Shown: positions 38,351 to 49,326, numbered from the stretch's first letter. The stretch is 64,000 nucleotides of DNA from Prochlorococcus sp. AG-347-J20 (GCA_003281485.1 QCBW01000002.1:1-64000); one strand, 5' to 3'. Notes: generated from the sequence alone by a model not told the origin. Made by a program: numbers and translations.

Positions 38351-39067
38351 TTATATGGCTATATTTTTGAAATTTAAATTTGATTTATTTTTCAGAAATG
38401 AATTTCTCAAATGTTTAACTATTTCATCATTTGTAAGTTTTAAATTTACTTTTGGTGGAGCTTCTTGTTTGAATAATTTGAACCACAAATCCCTTGGAGG
38501 ATTTGTTTGAATCTCTCCATGTTGAAGGAATGCCCCTTTTTTACGAAATTGGGCACTACCTATTCTCTTAAACCCATCCTGATCAACTAAATCGGAAATT
38601 AATGAAGTCCCAAAACAATTTGTATTAATGCTTGAGTTTCGTAAATTACCATATTGTAAGTTTAGACCTAATTCCCTAAAACTTTTAATTAACCAATTAT
38701 TAACCATTTCATAACTTAAGACTTTATAGTAAGTTTTTTTGAATGTTAATGCATATGTTATGCCTCCTGAATGTAAAACAGCCCCCCCTCCAGAGGGACG
38801 TCTAACAATGTTTATTTCCCCATTTGATAATAAACTTTTCCAATGAAGAGGAATTTCCTTTTGGTGATAACCAATTGAAAGCCAATCCCCAGTCCAATAG
38901 TAGAACCTCAATGTAAGAATTATTTCAGGATTCGAAATTGTCTGATCTAAAGAATTTAAATCTAAAGCCATTTGATCAAATCCAGGTAAATTATTTGTTG
39001 AAAAAATTAAAGCCTGATTTTCTATTCCCAAAATTAATTTTGTAGGTTTATTTATGATAATTTTCAA
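38351..39067 (-). CDS. Lipoate-protein ligase A family protein
   Basis: 238-residue biotin/lipoate-ligase-fold enzyme. RRPSGGGAVLHSGGITYAL near 89-107 is the substrate loop, and RIGSAQFRKKGAFLQHGEI near 167-185 holds the catalytic lysine region. It could attach free lipoate or act in octanoyl transfer. Convergent with the S2P gene; the 30-base gap holds a small TTGTAATTACAA dyad next to a T-run that may end both transcripts. Confidence 0.85.
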   Translation of the reverse strand: MKIIINKPTKLILGIENQALIFSTNNLPGFDQMALDLNSLDQTISNPEIILTLRFYYWTGDWLSIGYHQKEIPLHWKSLLSNGEINIVRRPSGGGAVLHSGGITYALTFKKTYYKVLSYEMVNNWLIKSFRELGLNLQYGNLRNSSINTNCFGTSLISDLVDQDGFKRIGSAQFRKKGAFLQHGEIQTNPPRDLWFKLFKQEAPPKVNLKLTNDEIVKHLRNSFLKNKSNLNFKNIAI

Positions 39068-39167
39068 TAAATTTTTTCTTTCAATTTGTTAATTACGTAA
39101 CATCATTTTGTAATAGTGTTTCAAATCTCCTCTTTTCGGTGGAGAATATAGGAAATAATTTTTTACC

Positions 39168-39272
39168 ATGGAGCCAACTCAAACGATAAATCTTATTGCA
39201 TTAAGCCTCATAGTTGTTATGCATGCAGGAGTTTTAGCACTAAGACTAGGAATTAGTTTAGGTAGGAACTAA
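39168..39272 (+). CDS. psaM: Photosystem I subunit PsaM
   Basis: 34-residue single-helix photosystem I subunit that helps trimerisation. Begins [14 protein letters not shown], has one membrane helix (about 6-28), and ends in LGISLGRN, all matching PsaM. Its small size makes it easy to overlook. It lies in the 290-base gap between the lipoate ligase gene and the 115-residue protein at 39358. Upstream TCTCC/GGAGA can pair around a 10-base loop at 39126-39145. Confidence 0.95.
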   Translation: MEPTQTINLIALSLIVVMHAGVLALRLGISLGRN

Positions 39273-39317
39273 AGTTTATTAGAAAATTTAACCTTTATAA
39301 GGTAATAATATAGTAAG

Positions 39318-39337
39318 ACTGAATTGATTTATTCAGT
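39318..39337 (+). other. Hairpin after psaM
   Basis: ACTGAAT (39318-39324) and ATTCAGT (39331-39337), perfect arms with a 6-base loop, preceded by a smaller ACCTT-TAT-AAGGT hairpin around 39291-39303. The plus-strand sequence after it is A-rich, not U-rich, so it is more likely an mRNA-protecting or processing element than a terminator. Confidence 0.35.
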
Positions 39338-39357
39338 AAAAATATCTAGTACTTAAT

Positions 39358-39705
39358 TTGTCGAAATCTTTTTATAGAAATAGTATTTTTCAAAAAAAAT
39401 ACTTAGGGTTCGTATTTATAAAAAGACAACAGAAACAGGATAATCTTGTATCTTTGATTTTTCTAATTATAAAAATTAGCTTTTCCCTTTTAGCAATAAT
39501 AAGCCTCATCAAACTTGGCTATAATTCCAAAGTAAGGTTGACCAGATTAAGGGAGATTGAAGACTCATTTTTAAACGAAAAATATAGATTTAATGTTTTA
39601 ACAAGTAAGTTTGATGATTTATTCTCTTCTGATGGTGAGCAAAGATTTATGAAGGATCAGAATCAAATAATTTCTAGGGACATTATCAGAGTAATATGGC
39701 GTTGA
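39358..39705 (+). CDS. Hypothetical single-span protein with coiled-coil tail
   Basis: 115 residues from TTG 39358; not recognised. A basic N-terminus (about 1-27), one membrane segment at about 30-49, a heptad-rich stretch (about 55-85), and a conserved-looking end (QNQIISRDIIRVIW). The topology is like FtsB/FtsL-type division proteins, but it lies between psaM and por. No function assigned. Confidence 0.65.
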   Translation: MSKSFYRNSIFQKKYLGFVFIKRQQKQDNLVSLIFLIIKISFSLLAIISLIKLGYNSKVRLTRLREIEDSFLNEKYRFNVLTSKFDDLFSSDGEQRFMKDQNQIISRDIIRVIWR

Positions 39706-39753
39706 TAAGAATGACCTTGAATCATTCTACTTTTCATTTTTCTATTAACTTTT

Positions 39754-40764
39754 TTGCTAGTGAGTAAGAACATTAAGGGTTTAGTCCTAATAACAGGAAC
39801 AACTTCAGGAGTTGGATTAAATACTCTAAAACCTCTTTTAAGATTTGGATGGGAGGTTATAGCTGTTAATCGATCAAATAATAGAGCTATAAAAATTGCT
39901 GAGGAATCCTTGACAAAAGAGGAAGTTGAAAATGTTCACTTCATAGAAATAGATCTTTCTAACTTGGATGATGTGAGAAAAGGTTGCGATGAAATTTTAG
40001 AAAGATTTAAAAAGCCAATAAATTCTTTTATTTGTAATGCAGCAGTATATAAACCGAGACTAAAGAGACCTGAAAGGTCTCCTCAGGGGTTTGAAAACTC
40101 TATGGCAGTAAATCATTTTGGGCATTTTCTTATGATAAACCTTCTTATAGAAAATATTTTATCTTCTGAAAGAGAAATTGTTTTAAATGGCAAATCAACT
40201 GTATTCAAGCCAAGAATTACAGTATTAGGGACTGTTACGGCTAATTATTCAGAACTTGGAGGAAGAATCCCCATCCCTGCCCCAGCTGATTTGGGAGATT
40301 TATCTGGATTTAAAAATGGTTTTTTATCTCCAATAAGTATGGCGAATGGAAAGAAATTTAAACCTGGTAAGGCTTATAAGGATAGTAAACTTTGCAATAT
40401 GGTGACCGTTCAGGAATTATCAAAAAGATATCCTGCAGAGAAGATTATTGTAAATTCTCTATATCCTGGATGTGTTGCTGATACAAAACTTTTTAGAGAT
40501 ACACCTTGGTTATTTAGATTACTTTTCCCAATATTTCAAAAATTCATAACAAAAGGATATGTGTCACAAAGATTGGCAGGAGAGAGAGTCGCTCAAGTAG
40601 CAACTTACAAAGAATTTGCTAAACCATCAGTCCATTGGAGCTGGGGAAATCGTCAAAAAATTGGCAGAAAAGCTTTTTCTCAAAGGTTGTCAAAAAGAAT
40701 AATTGATACGAAGACCTCTCAACAAACTTATGATTTAACAAGTCAATTGGTTGGATTAGATTAA
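39754..40764 (+). CDS. por: Light-dependent protochlorophyllide oxidoreductase
   Basis: NADPH- and light-driven reduction of protochlorophyllide to chlorophyllide. SDR-fold enzyme with TGTTSGVG at 14-21, NAAVYKPR near 95, and catalytic Y208-x-x-x-K212 in GKAYKDSKLCN. 336 residues. Start given is TTG 39754; GTG 39760 would remove two residues and fits the common VSKN start. It stops 6 bases from the convergent chlL, so the light and dark enzymes lie end to end. Confidence 0.97.
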   Translation: MLVSKNIKGLVLITGTTSGVGLNTLKPLLRFGWEVIAVNRSNNRAIKIAEESLTKEEVENVHFIEIDLSNLDDVRKGCDEILERFKKPINSFICNAAVYKPRLKRPERSPQGFENSMAVNHFGHFLMINLLIENILSSEREIVLNGKSTVFKPRITVLGTVTANYSELGGRIPIPAPADLGDLSGFKNGFLSPISMANGKKFKPGKAYKDSKLCNMVTVQELSKRYPAEKIIVNSLYPGCVADTKLFRDTPWLFRLLFPIFQKFITKGYVSQRLAGERVAQVATYKEFAKPSVHWSWGNRQKIGRKAFSQRLSKRIIDTKTSQQTYDLTSQLVGLD

Positions 40765-40770
40765 TTTAGA

Positions 40771-41658
<888 letters not shown>

Positions 41659-41699
41659 TTAAAGCTTAAAACACATTATTATTTATATTCTTGCAGCGT

Positions 41700-41738
41700 A
41701 AATACACATGAAATATGTTTCTAAACAAATATGTATTT
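41700..41738. promoter_or_regulatory. Interrupted inverted repeat upstream of chlL
   Basis: AAATACA (41700-41706) pairs with TGTATTT (41732-41738); inside, ATATGTTT (41713-41720) faces AAAC-aa-ATAT (41723-41732) around a CT loop. It sits 41 bases before the chlL start. The 191-base chlB-chlL spacer contains no gene that I can see. Confidence 0.35.
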
Positions 41739-41849
41739 AATTGTATTAAAAGTCGAAAATATGTTCTTATAACTGAATTTTTAGGATGAAATATATCAAA
41801 TTATAAGTTAAAATACTCATGACTTAATTATAATTTATTAGTAAACAAA

Positions 41850-43421
41850 TTAACTGAAATATGCTTTTGCGTCGTAAAGGGTCTCATCGCTTATTTCTGG
41901 AATTCCTCTCAAGATTGCGTATTTTTCGGTATTCGTTTTAACTTTACCTCTTACAAAAAATGGAACCTTTGTTAATTCAGCTCTACCAGATTCAGTCCAG
42001 ATAATTCCTTCTTTACTATTTTTTTCTTTTTTTTCGTCAGAATTTAAAAAGTCCTTTGTTTGCGTAGCTGTATGTCCTAAATGGCTTTGATGACCATCAA
42101 CGAACTCAAAGTCATGTTTGAACATATCAATAAGATGCTCTTCTAAGCCCATCATTAGCGGATGCACCCAGTCATCAAAAATCACATTTGCTCCTTCCCA
42201 TCCCATTTGAGGGCTGTATCTTGCAGGAACATCTTGAACATGCATAGGAGTACTAATTACGGAGCATGGAATACCGAGCCTTTTTGCACTATGTCTTTCC
42301 ATTTGTGTACCTAAAACTAGTTCAGGGGCGGCTTTCTTCATAGCATCTTCTACTTCTAGATAATTGTTGGTTATCAGAGCTTCTACATTTAGATCTTTTG
42401 CAGTTGCTCTTACCTGTCTTGCCATTTCCCTACTGTATGTACCAAGACCAACTACTTCAAAACCCAATTCCTCTTTGGCAATTTTTGCAGCCGCGATTGC
42501 ATGTGTTCCATCCCCAAAAATAAAAACCCTTTTGCCGGTTAAGTAATTAGAGTCCACTGATTTTGAGTACCAAGGAAGTTTTGACTTGTGTTCTAATTCT
42601 TCTTTATTAATCAAAGGGAGATCCAACTTGTTATGAACTTCATTGATAAATTCAATTGTATTTTTTATTCCAATTGGAATAGTATTTGTATATTCCATTC
42701 CAAAGTTCCGTTTAAGCCATTCACATGATGCTTCAGCAATTTCTTGATAAAGACAAATATTTACTTCAGCATCAATTAATCTTTCAATATCTTCTGGACT
42801 AGCGCCTAAAGGAGCAACAACGTTTGTATCTATTCCTTGTTCTGAGAGTATACGTTGGATTTCAATAACATCATCCCTACATCTAAATCCCAGTAATGAG
42901 GGACCCAATATATTGACTTTTGGTCTGCGACCTAATTCCTTCCACCTTAGAGGACTTATTTTTTCTGAAGAACTTACTTTCTCTTTCAAAAGAGTTCTTG
43001 TTAATTGATAAAAAGTTTCTGAAGCTCCCCAATTTTCTTTCTTGCTATAAGCGGGTAATTCAAGATTAACAATTGGCATATCAAACCCCATACCTTTTGC
43101 AAGAGCTCCAGGTTGGTCTTGGATAAGTTCTGCTGTGCAACTTTCTCCCACTAGAAGAGTTTTGGGTTTAAACCGATCTACAGCTTCCTTAATATTTTTC
43201 TTAACTAATTCAGCTGTATCGCCTCCGAGGTCTCTAGCCTGGAAAGTTGTATAAGTCACTGGAGGCCTTTGCCCTCTCCTCTCAATCATTGTAAAAAGAA
43301 GATCTGCGTATGTATCTCCTTGAGGCGCATGAAGTACATAATGTATATCTTTCATTGAAGAGGCAATTCTCATCGCACCAACATGTGGTGGTCCTTCATA
43401 TGTCCATAGAGTTAATTCCAT
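41850..43421 (-). CDS. chlB: Dark-operative protochlorophyllide reductase subunit ChlB
   Basis: Catalytic subunit that with ChlN reduces protochlorophyllide without light. 523 residues. Start [18 protein letters not shown], then [15 protein letters not shown] near 92 and the [19 protein letters not shown] stretch near 400-418. The C-terminal domain of about 65 residues ([19 protein letters not shown]) is typical. It follows chlN by 6 bases. Confidence 0.98.
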   Translation of the reverse strand: MELTLWTYEGPPHVGAMRIASSMKDIHYVLHAPQGDTYADLLFTMIERRGQRPPVTYTTFQARDLGGDTAELVKKNIKEAVDRFKPKTLLVGESCTAELIQDQPGALAKGMGFDMPIVNLELPAYSKKENWGASETFYQLTRTLLKEKVSSSEKISPLRWKELGRRPKVNILGPSLLGFRCRDDVIEIQRILSEQGIDTNVVAPLGASPEDIERLIDAEVNICLYQEIAEASCEWLKRNFGMEYTNTIPIGIKNTIEFINEVHNKLDLPLINKEELEHKSKLPWYSKSVDSNYLTGKRVFIFGDGTHAIAAAKIAKEELGFEVVGLGTYSREMARQVRATAKDLNVEALITNNYLEVEDAMKKAAPELVLGTQMERHSAKRLGIPCSVISTPMHVQDVPARYSPQMGWEGANVIFDDWVHPLMMGLEEHLIDMFKHDFEFVDGHQSHLGHTATQTKDFLNSDEKKEKNSKEGIIWTESGRAELTKVPFFVRGKVKTNTEKYAILRGIPEISDETLYDAKAYFS

Positions 43422-43427
43422 ATTCTT

Positions 43428-44693
<1,266 letters not shown>

Positions 44694-44841
44694 TCAAGAG
44701 CTTATATTTCAAGCTTGCATAAACTTTTTAATTTAAGAAAGTAATTAATAAGTTCTCTTACAAAATGAACACATTTAAAAAACTTATATGAATGTTTAAA
44801 TACTTAAATGGGAATTATGAAAAAAACTTTTGGGGCGTATT

Positions 44842-45210
44842 TTAATTTCTGTAGAAGGAATTTCCTTGACTTGTTTTTGAAAGCTTCCATACATTTCTAG
44901 CTATTTTCGTTGCTAATAATCCTGCTCTTTCCAACTTAGATTTTCCGGGCTTTGCCCCAATTAAAGCTGTCACTTCTGAAGTGGTTAAAGGTGCTCCAGT
45001 ATTTATAGCTAATTGCGTTAACTCCAATCTATCTCTGAGGTTCTTAAGATTTACTTTTTCAATTTTATCTTCTTCTAACCAACTAAAAGATGGGTCTTTC
45101 TGAGATAGTTTTTGCATCAAGCTTAGGCTAACTAATCCAAGAGTTTGATCAGGAGTTAATTCTTTTTCAGTACCAGAAACATTTGGTTCTTTTTTTTTAG
45201 GAGTTCCCAT
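44842..45210 (-). CDS. Hypothetical protein (122 aa)
   Basis: Not recognised by name. Soluble, 122 residues: a polar N-terminus (1-20), helices around [13 protein letters not shown] and [15 protein letters not shown], then [29 protein letters not shown] at 76-104, which looks like a small helix-turn-helix or winged-helix unit, and an aromatic end. It is divergent from csoS1D, with starts close together. Regular codon use supports a real gene. Confidence 0.65.
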   Translation of the reverse strand: MGTPKKKEPNVSGTEKELTPDQTLGLVSLSLMQKLSQKDPSFSWLEEDKIEKVNLKNLRDRLELTQLAINTGAPLTTSEVTALIGAKPGKSKLERAGLLATKIARNVWKLSKTSQGNSFYRN

Positions 45211-45307
45211 AAAAATGCATATCTTTTACTTGAAGTTATCGTTTTGTGGTAAGCATGCAAGTAAATTTAATAGAAAAAATGAACCATTATCCGTTATAGT
45301 CGCCTCA

Positions 45308-46078
45308 ATGGAACCAACTTCTAGCTTAAACAGAGGGAAACGAAAAAAAGGGAGTTCTCTAGTCACAGGATCTGAGGTGCAATCTCAGGCCAGTGGTGCT
45401 AGCTGTTTTATTACTACTGATTCAGAAAAGTCTTTGGTATCCAGACAAGCAAGTCAAGTTGAGCAAATTGAGTTAAGAACTTATGTTTTTTTAGATTCTC
45501 TGCAACCTCAATTAGCCGCATATATGGGAACTGTTAGTAGAGGTTTTTTACCTATTCCTGGTGATTCATGTCTTTGGATGGAAGTTTCACCCGGAATGGC
45601 TGTTCATAGAGTTACTGATATTGCCCTAAAAGCAAGTAATGTGAGACTTGGTCAGATGATTGTTGAAAGGGCATTTGGATCTCTTGCTCTTTACCATAAA
45701 GATCAAAGCACGGTTTTACATTCTGGAGATGTTGTTCTAGATGCTATTGGGAGTGAAGTTAGAAAAAGAACAAAACCTGCTACGAGTTGGACTGAAGTTA
45801 TTCGAGCAATTACTCCAGATCATGCAGTTTTAATAAATAGACAAAACAGAAGTGGATCAATGATTCAATCTGGAATGAGCATGTTTATATTAGAAACTGA
45901 ACCAGCTGGTTATGTTTTAAAAGCAGCTAATGAAGCTGAAAAGGCATCTAATATAACTGTTGTTGATGTTAAAGCCGTTGGAGCTTTTGGTAGATTAACT
46001 CTCGCCGGGAAAGAAGGAGATGTAGAAGAGGCAGCAGCTGCTGCTATAAGAGCAATTGAAGAAATTTCAAATTATTGA
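45308..46078 (+). CDS. csoS1D: Carboxysome tandem-BMC shell protein CsoS1D
   Basis: Pseudohexameric shell protein with two fused bacterial-microcompartment domains; trimers stack and have a gated central pore proposed to pass larger metabolites. ATG 45308 gives 256 residues: about 50 polar residues, BMC domain 1 (near 55-150) and domain 2 (near 155-256, ending [23 protein letters not shown]). An upstream ATG at 45215 would add 31 residues unlike the family. Separated from the main cso operon by rdgB on the opposite strand. Confidence 0.92.
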   Translation: MEPTSSLNRGKRKKGSSLVTGSEVQSQASGASCFITTDSEKSLVSRQASQVEQIELRTYVFLDSLQPQLAAYMGTVSRGFLPIPGDSCLWMEVSPGMAVHRVTDIALKASNVRLGQMIVERAFGSLALYHKDQSTVLHSGDVVLDAIGSEVRKRTKPATSWTEVIRAITPDHAVLINRQNRSGSMIQSGMSMFILETEPAGYVLKAANEAEKASNITVVDVKAVGAFGRLTLAGKEGDVEEAAAAAIRAIEEISNY

Positions 46079-46101
46079 GAATTTTTTATTTAAACCTTTT
46101 T

Positions 46102-46686
46102 TTAATTTAAACCCATCTCTTTTTTTAAAAAAGGTGACATAATTTTTGCAGCTTTACCTCTACTACCTAATTTATTTAGTTGTGATTGTGAGAGCTCACC
46201 GTAAACACAATTAGCTTCTTTAACCCAAAAAATAGATTCGAACTCCCCATTAGGATATTTGGGGTTCCTAAGAATTTCTCCCCAGCATATTCCAGTTGTA
46301 TCTTTAACTAAGTTTCCTGAGGGATCGCACAAAACCATACAACTTATAAATCTTGCACTCCTATAAGGACTATCAGAAAGTTCATTAATTAATTTTTTGA
46401 TTTTCTCATCATTATTTTTGGCATATCGAGCAGAATAAATTCCTGGTCGACCATCTAAAACATCTACTTCAAGACCCGAGTCATCAGCTAATGCCCAAGT
46501 TTTTGTCTCTAGAGAAGCTGCCTTGGCTTTAAGTAGTGCATTATCAAAATATGTTTTCCCAGTTTCTTCGACATTTAAATATTCTGGTTGCTTCTGAACC
46601 TTTAAAGACAAAACATCCAGCATTTCTGAAATTTCAGATACTTTTCTTTGATTGCCACTCGCAATAGTTAGAACTGGAAGGTTCAA
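46102..46686 (-). CDS. rdgB: Non-canonical purine NTP pyrophosphatase (RdgB/HAM1)
   Basis: Removes dITP/XTP from nucleotide pools. 194 residues with LTIASGNQRKVSEI at 6-19, ALADDSGLEVDVLDGRPGIYSARYA-type stretch near 66-90, and the C-terminal SHRGKAA-like LGSRGKAA near 175. Its start faces the long spacer leading to csoS1; the hairpin at 46734-46790 would be 48-104 bases upstream on its own strand. Confidence 0.95.
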   Translation of the reverse strand: MNLPVLTIASGNQRKVSEISEMLDVLSLKVQKQPEYLNVEETGKTYFDNALLKAKAASLETKTWALADDSGLEVDVLDGRPGIYSARYAKNNDEKIKKLINELSDSPYRSARFISCMVLCDPSGNLVKDTTGICWGEILRNPKYPNGEFESIFWVKEANCVYGELSQSQLNKLGSRGKAAKIMSPFLKKEMGLN

Positions 46687-46733
46687 AATAATATAAATAT
46701 TTATTGTGAATATTATCTTACTTCAAAGCTTGA

Positions 46734-46790
46734 TACGGAGACAGGAAAGGTTGAACATTCCACACCTGTGTAGACAGGGCCTGTCTCGTA
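46734..46790. ncRNA. Candidate structured RNA upstream of the carboxysome operon
   Basis: GAGACAGG (46738-46745) pairs with CCTGTCTC (46780-46787), extended by TAC/GTA past a bulged G. Inside the loop, CCTGT (46765-46769) and ACAGG (46774-46778) form a second hairpin with loop GTAG. These ACAGG/CCTGT copies allow alternative pairings. Between them is TGAACATTCCACA, repeated exactly in the csoS1 leader. The transcribed strand is unknown: plus would make it a csoS1 leader, minus a rdgB leader or small antisense RNA. Confidence 0.5.
46752..46764 (+). repeat. 13-base direct repeat, copy 1 (hairpin loop)
   Basis: TGAACATTCCACA inside the loop of the candidate structured RNA. Identical to copy 2 at 46983-46995, 231 bases further on. 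Confidence 0.8.
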
Positions 46791-46863
46791 CGGAAATAAC
46801 ATAATGTAAATTTTTTCTTAACACAACAGTATGTTTTGATGCACTAACTAATTCGCATAAGTA

Positions 46864-46894
46864 TTGACATATCAATAGTACCAAGGGTGATAAG
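46864..46894 (+). promoter_or_regulatory. Weak candidate promoter of csoS1
   Basis: TTGACA at 46864-46869 is a perfect -35. The best -10 in range is GATAAG (46889-46894, 19-base spacing), a four-of-six match. TATCA (46870-46874) and TGATA (46888-46892) form a small inverted repeat across the spacer. Predicted leader about 110 bases. Confidence 0.25.
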
Positions 46895-46982
46895 TTTAAC
46901 TTATGAATGATAGAAAAAACATTAATGGAGATTTTGTCGAAAACGCTTGACTTATAAGTACTTAATGAAGCATTCTTCGAAA

Positions 46983-46995
46983 TGAACATTCCACA
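46983..46995 (+). repeat. 13-base direct repeat, copy 2 (csoS1 leader)
   Basis: TGAACATTCCACA ending 18 bases before the csoS1 ATG. A minus-strand RNA carrying copy 1 would pair with it perfectly over 13 bases. Confidence 0.8.
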
Positions 46996-47013
46996 TTTAG
47001 TATTTAGTAGACA

Positions 47014-47325
47014 ATGGCTACAGAAACAATGGGTATCGCTCTCGGCATGATCGAGACACGCGGACTTGTACCTGCAATTGAAGCAGCAGACGCAATGACA
47101 AAGGCAGCAGAAGTTCGCCTTATTGGTCGTGAATTCGTTGGTGGCGGTTATGTCACAGTATTAGTTAGAGGCGAAACAGGCGCAGTTAACGCAGCTGTAA
47201 GAGCTGGTGCTGATGCTTGTGAAAGAGTTGGTGACGGTTTAGTTGCAGCTCACATTATTGCTCGTCCTCATAGAGAAGTTGAACCTGCTCTAGGTAACGG
47301 TGAATTTCTTGGTCAAAAGGACTAA
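47014..47325 (+). CDS. csoS1: Carboxysome hexameric shell protein CsoS1
   Basis: Main facet protein of the alpha-carboxysome. Single BMC domain, 103 residues, with GMIETRGLVPAIEAADAM near 11-28, KAAEVRLIGREFVGGGYVTV near 30-49 and the pore loop VGGG. The C-terminus EPALGNGEFLGQ is typical of CsoS1A/C. Only one hexamer paralogue is seen in this operon. First gene of the operon; codon choice is visibly less A/T-biased than its neighbours, as expected for a very highly expressed gene. Confidence 0.97.
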   Translation: MATETMGIALGMIETRGLVPAIEAADAMTKAAEVRLIGREFVGGGYVTVLVRGETGAVNAAVRAGADACERVGDGLVAAHIIARPHREVEPALGNGEFLGQKD

Positions 47326-47334
47326 TTAAATAAA

Positions 47335-47354
47335 GCAAGATTTATAAATTTTGC
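47335..47354 (+). other. Hairpin in csoS1-cbbL spacer
   Basis: Twenty-base self-complementary tract from GCAAG to TTTGC with nine or so pairs including one G-U. It starts 9 bases after the csoS1 stop and is followed by AAAATAATTATTTTCCC, not a classic U-tract. Possible mRNA processing or stabilising element. Confidence 0.4.
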
Positions 47355-47394
47355 AAAATAATTATTTTCCCTACACAGACCTAAATTTATCCTT

Positions 47395-48810
47395 ATGAGT
47401 AAGAAGTATGACGCAGGGGTAAAGGAGTACAGAGATACCTACTGGACTCCAGAATATGTACCCCTAGACACCGATTTACTAGCCTGTTTTAAATGTACAG
47501 GTCAGGAAGGTGTTCCAAGAGAAGAAGTTGCAGCTGCTGTTGCCGCCGAATCTTCAACAGGTACTTGGTCAACAGTTTGGTCCGAGTTACTTACAGACTT
47601 AGAATTTTATAAAGGACGTTGTTATCGAATCGAAGACGTTCCTGGAGATCCTGAAGCTTTCTATGCTTTTATTGCATATCCTTTAGATCTTTTTGAAGAA
47701 GGCTCAATTACAAACGTATTAACATCTCTTGTAGGAAACGTTTTTGGATTTAAAGCTCTAAGACATCTACGTCTAGAAGATATTAGATTCCCAATTGCTT
47801 TCATTAAAACTTGCGGTGGTCCACCAAACGGAATCGTAGTTGAAAGAGATCGACTTAACAAATACGGAAGACCTCTACTTGGTTGTACCATCAAACCTAA
47901 ATTAGGATTATCTGGTAAAAACTACGGTCGAGTTGTATATGAATGTCTTAGAGGTGGTCTTGATTTAACAAAGGATGATGAGAATATTAATTCTCAACCA
48001 TTCCAACGTTGGAGAGAAAGATTTGAGTTTGTTGCAGAAGCAGTTAAGCTTGCTCAGCGAGAAACTGGAGAAGTTAAAGGTCACTATCTAAATTGTACTG
48101 CTAACACTCCTGAAGAACTCTATGAAAGAGCTGAATTTGCAAAAGAGCTAGATATGCCAATCATCATGCATGATTATATAACTGGTGGTTTTACTGCAAA
48201 TACTGGATTAGCTAATTGGTGTCGTAAAAATGGCATGCTTCTGCATATTCACAGAGCTATGCATGCTGTTATTGATAGACATCCAAAGCATGGTATTCAC
48301 TTCAGAGTTCTTGCAAAATGTTTGAGACTATCTGGAGGAGACCAATTACATACTGGAACCGTTGTTGGAAAACTAGAAGGTGATCGTCAAACAACTCTTG
48401 GTTATATTGACAATTTAAGAGAGTCATTTGTTCCTGAAGACAGATCAAGAGGTAACTTCTTTGATCAAGATTGGGGTTCAATGCCTGGAGTATTTGCAGT
48501 CGCATCAGGTGGTATCCATGTTTGGCATATGCCTGCACTTCTAGCAATCTTTGGGGATGATTCCTGCCTTCAGTTCGGTGGAGGAACACATGGTCATCCA
48601 TGGGGTTCAGCTGCTGGAGCTGCAGCTAACAGAGTTGCTTTAGAAGCTTGTGTAAAAGCCCGTAATGCTGGTCGCGAAATCGAAAAAGAGAGTAGAGACA
48701 TTCTTATGGAAGCTGCTAAGCATAGTCCTGAATTAGCTATTGCTCTAGAAACTTGGAAGGAAATTAAGTTCGAGTTTGACACTGTCGACAAGCTTGATGT
48801 TCAGGGTTAA
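47395..48810 (+). CDS. cbbL: Rubisco large subunit, form IA
   Basis: CO2-fixing subunit packed in the carboxysome. 471 residues. The carbamylated lysine K193 lies in [14 protein letters not shown], with the loop-6 region [11 protein letters not shown] near 325 and GGTHGHPWG near 400. The sequence is of the proteobacterial type carried by alpha-cyanobacteria. No Shine-Dalgarno site precedes the ATG. Confidence 0.99.
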   Translation: MSKKYDAGVKEYRDTYWTPEYVPLDTDLLACFKCTGQEGVPREEVAAAVAAESSTGTWSTVWSELLTDLEFYKGRCYRIEDVPGDPEAFYAFIAYPLDLFEEGSITNVLTSLVGNVFGFKALRHLRLEDIRFPIAFIKTCGGPPNGIVVERDRLNKYGRPLLGCTIKPKLGLSGKNYGRVVYECLRGGLDLTKDDENINSQPFQRWRERFEFVAEAVKLAQRETGEVKGHYLNCTANTPEELYERAEFAKELDMPIIMHDYITGGFTANTGLANWCRKNGMLLHIHRAMHAVIDRHPKHGIHFRVLAKCLRLSGGDQLHTGTVVGKLEGDRQTTLGYIDNLRESFVPEDRSRGNFFDQDWGSMPGVFAVASGGIHVWHMPALLAIFGDDSCLQFGGGTHGHPWGSAAGAAANRVALEACVKARNAGREIEKESRDILMEAAKHSPELAIALETWKEIKFEFDTVDKLDVQG

Positions 48811-48824
48811 CTCAAGTTTCGAAA

Positions 48825-48874
48825 TTGAGGAGATTTATTCTCCTCAAACTTTTTAAATTCTCGTTTTTTACGAG
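48825..48874 (+). other. Two hairpins in cbbL-cbbS spacer
   Basis: First: TTGAGGAGA (48825-48833) with TCTCCTCAA (48839-48847), 9 perfect pairs, 5-base loop, followed by ACTTTTT, which is terminator-like. Second: CTCGT (48860-48864) with ACGAG (48870-48874) around five T's. CTCAA at 48811-48815 offers an alternative partner for TTGAG. Confidence 0.55.
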
Positions 48875-48900
48875 TAATCACATTCACATTTTGATTAATT

Positions 48901-49242
48901 ATGCCTTTCCAGAGCACAGTAAGCGACTATCAAACAGTTGCAACCCTGGAAACATTCGGTTTCTTACCACCGATGACCCAGGAAGAAATATATGACCAAA
49001 TTGCGTACATAATTGCTCAAGGCTGGAGTCCAGTTATTGAGCATGTTCATCCAAGTGGATGTATGCAAACTTATTGGTCTTATTGGAAACTCCCATTCTT
49101 TGGGGAAAAAGATCTTAACTTGATCGTGAGCGAATTAGAGGCATGCCATAGAGCATATCCTGATCATCATGTAAGAATCATCGGATACGATGCTTACACT
49201 CAAAGTCAAGGAACAGCTTTTGTTGTTTTCCAAGGACGTTAA
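48901..49242 (+). CDS. cbbS: Rubisco small subunit, form IA
   Basis: 113 residues; completes the L8S8 enzyme. FGFLPPMTQEEIYDQIAYII near 19-38, WSYWKLPFFGEKD near 60 and HVRIIGYD near 95 are characteristic. Separated from cbbL by 90 bases holding two hairpins and from csoS2 by a 13-pair hairpin. Confidence 0.98.
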   Translation: MPFQSTVSDYQTVATLETFGFLPPMTQEEIYDQIAYIIAQGWSPVIEHVHPSGCMQTYWSYWKLPFFGEKDLNLIVSELEACHRAYPDHHVRIIGYDAYTQSQGTAFVVFQGR

Positions 49243-49263
49243 AGCTACTAATCCTAGTTAATA

Positions 49264-49298
49264 ACTTTCTCCAAAAGAACTTAATTTTTGGAGAAAGT
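49264..49298 (+). other. Perfect 13-pair hairpin in cbbS-csoS2 spacer
   Basis: ACTTTCTCCAAAA (49264-49276) pairs with TTTTGGAGAAAGT (49286-49298) across a 9-base loop. The following CTTATAAAAAG is not a U-run, so complete termination is unlikely; partial termination or RNA end protection would allow more cbbLS than csoS2 product. Confidence 0.6.
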
Positions 49299-49326
49299 CT
49301 TATAAAAAGTTTCACAATTGAAGGTT

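Larger units (their letters stand above)
46687..47013. other. 327-base regulatory spacer between rdgB and csoS1
   Basis: The only spacer above 300 bases without a gene. It holds the nested hairpin at 46734-46790, a 13-base direct repeat (46752-46764 and 46983-46995), and a possible promoter near 46864-46894. An 88-codon minus-strand frame here has no protein-like character. The csoS1 start at 47014 has no Shine-Dalgarno site. Confidence 0.7.

Noticed and set aside
45215..45307. Longer start for csoS1D
   Set aside because: The extra 31 residues do not resemble the family and ATG 45308 gives the expected 256 residues.
46723..46989. 88-codon open frame on the minus strand in the csoS1-upstream spacer
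   Set aside because: Composition is unlike a protein, it overlaps the hairpin and both 13-mer repeats, and no start signal supports it.
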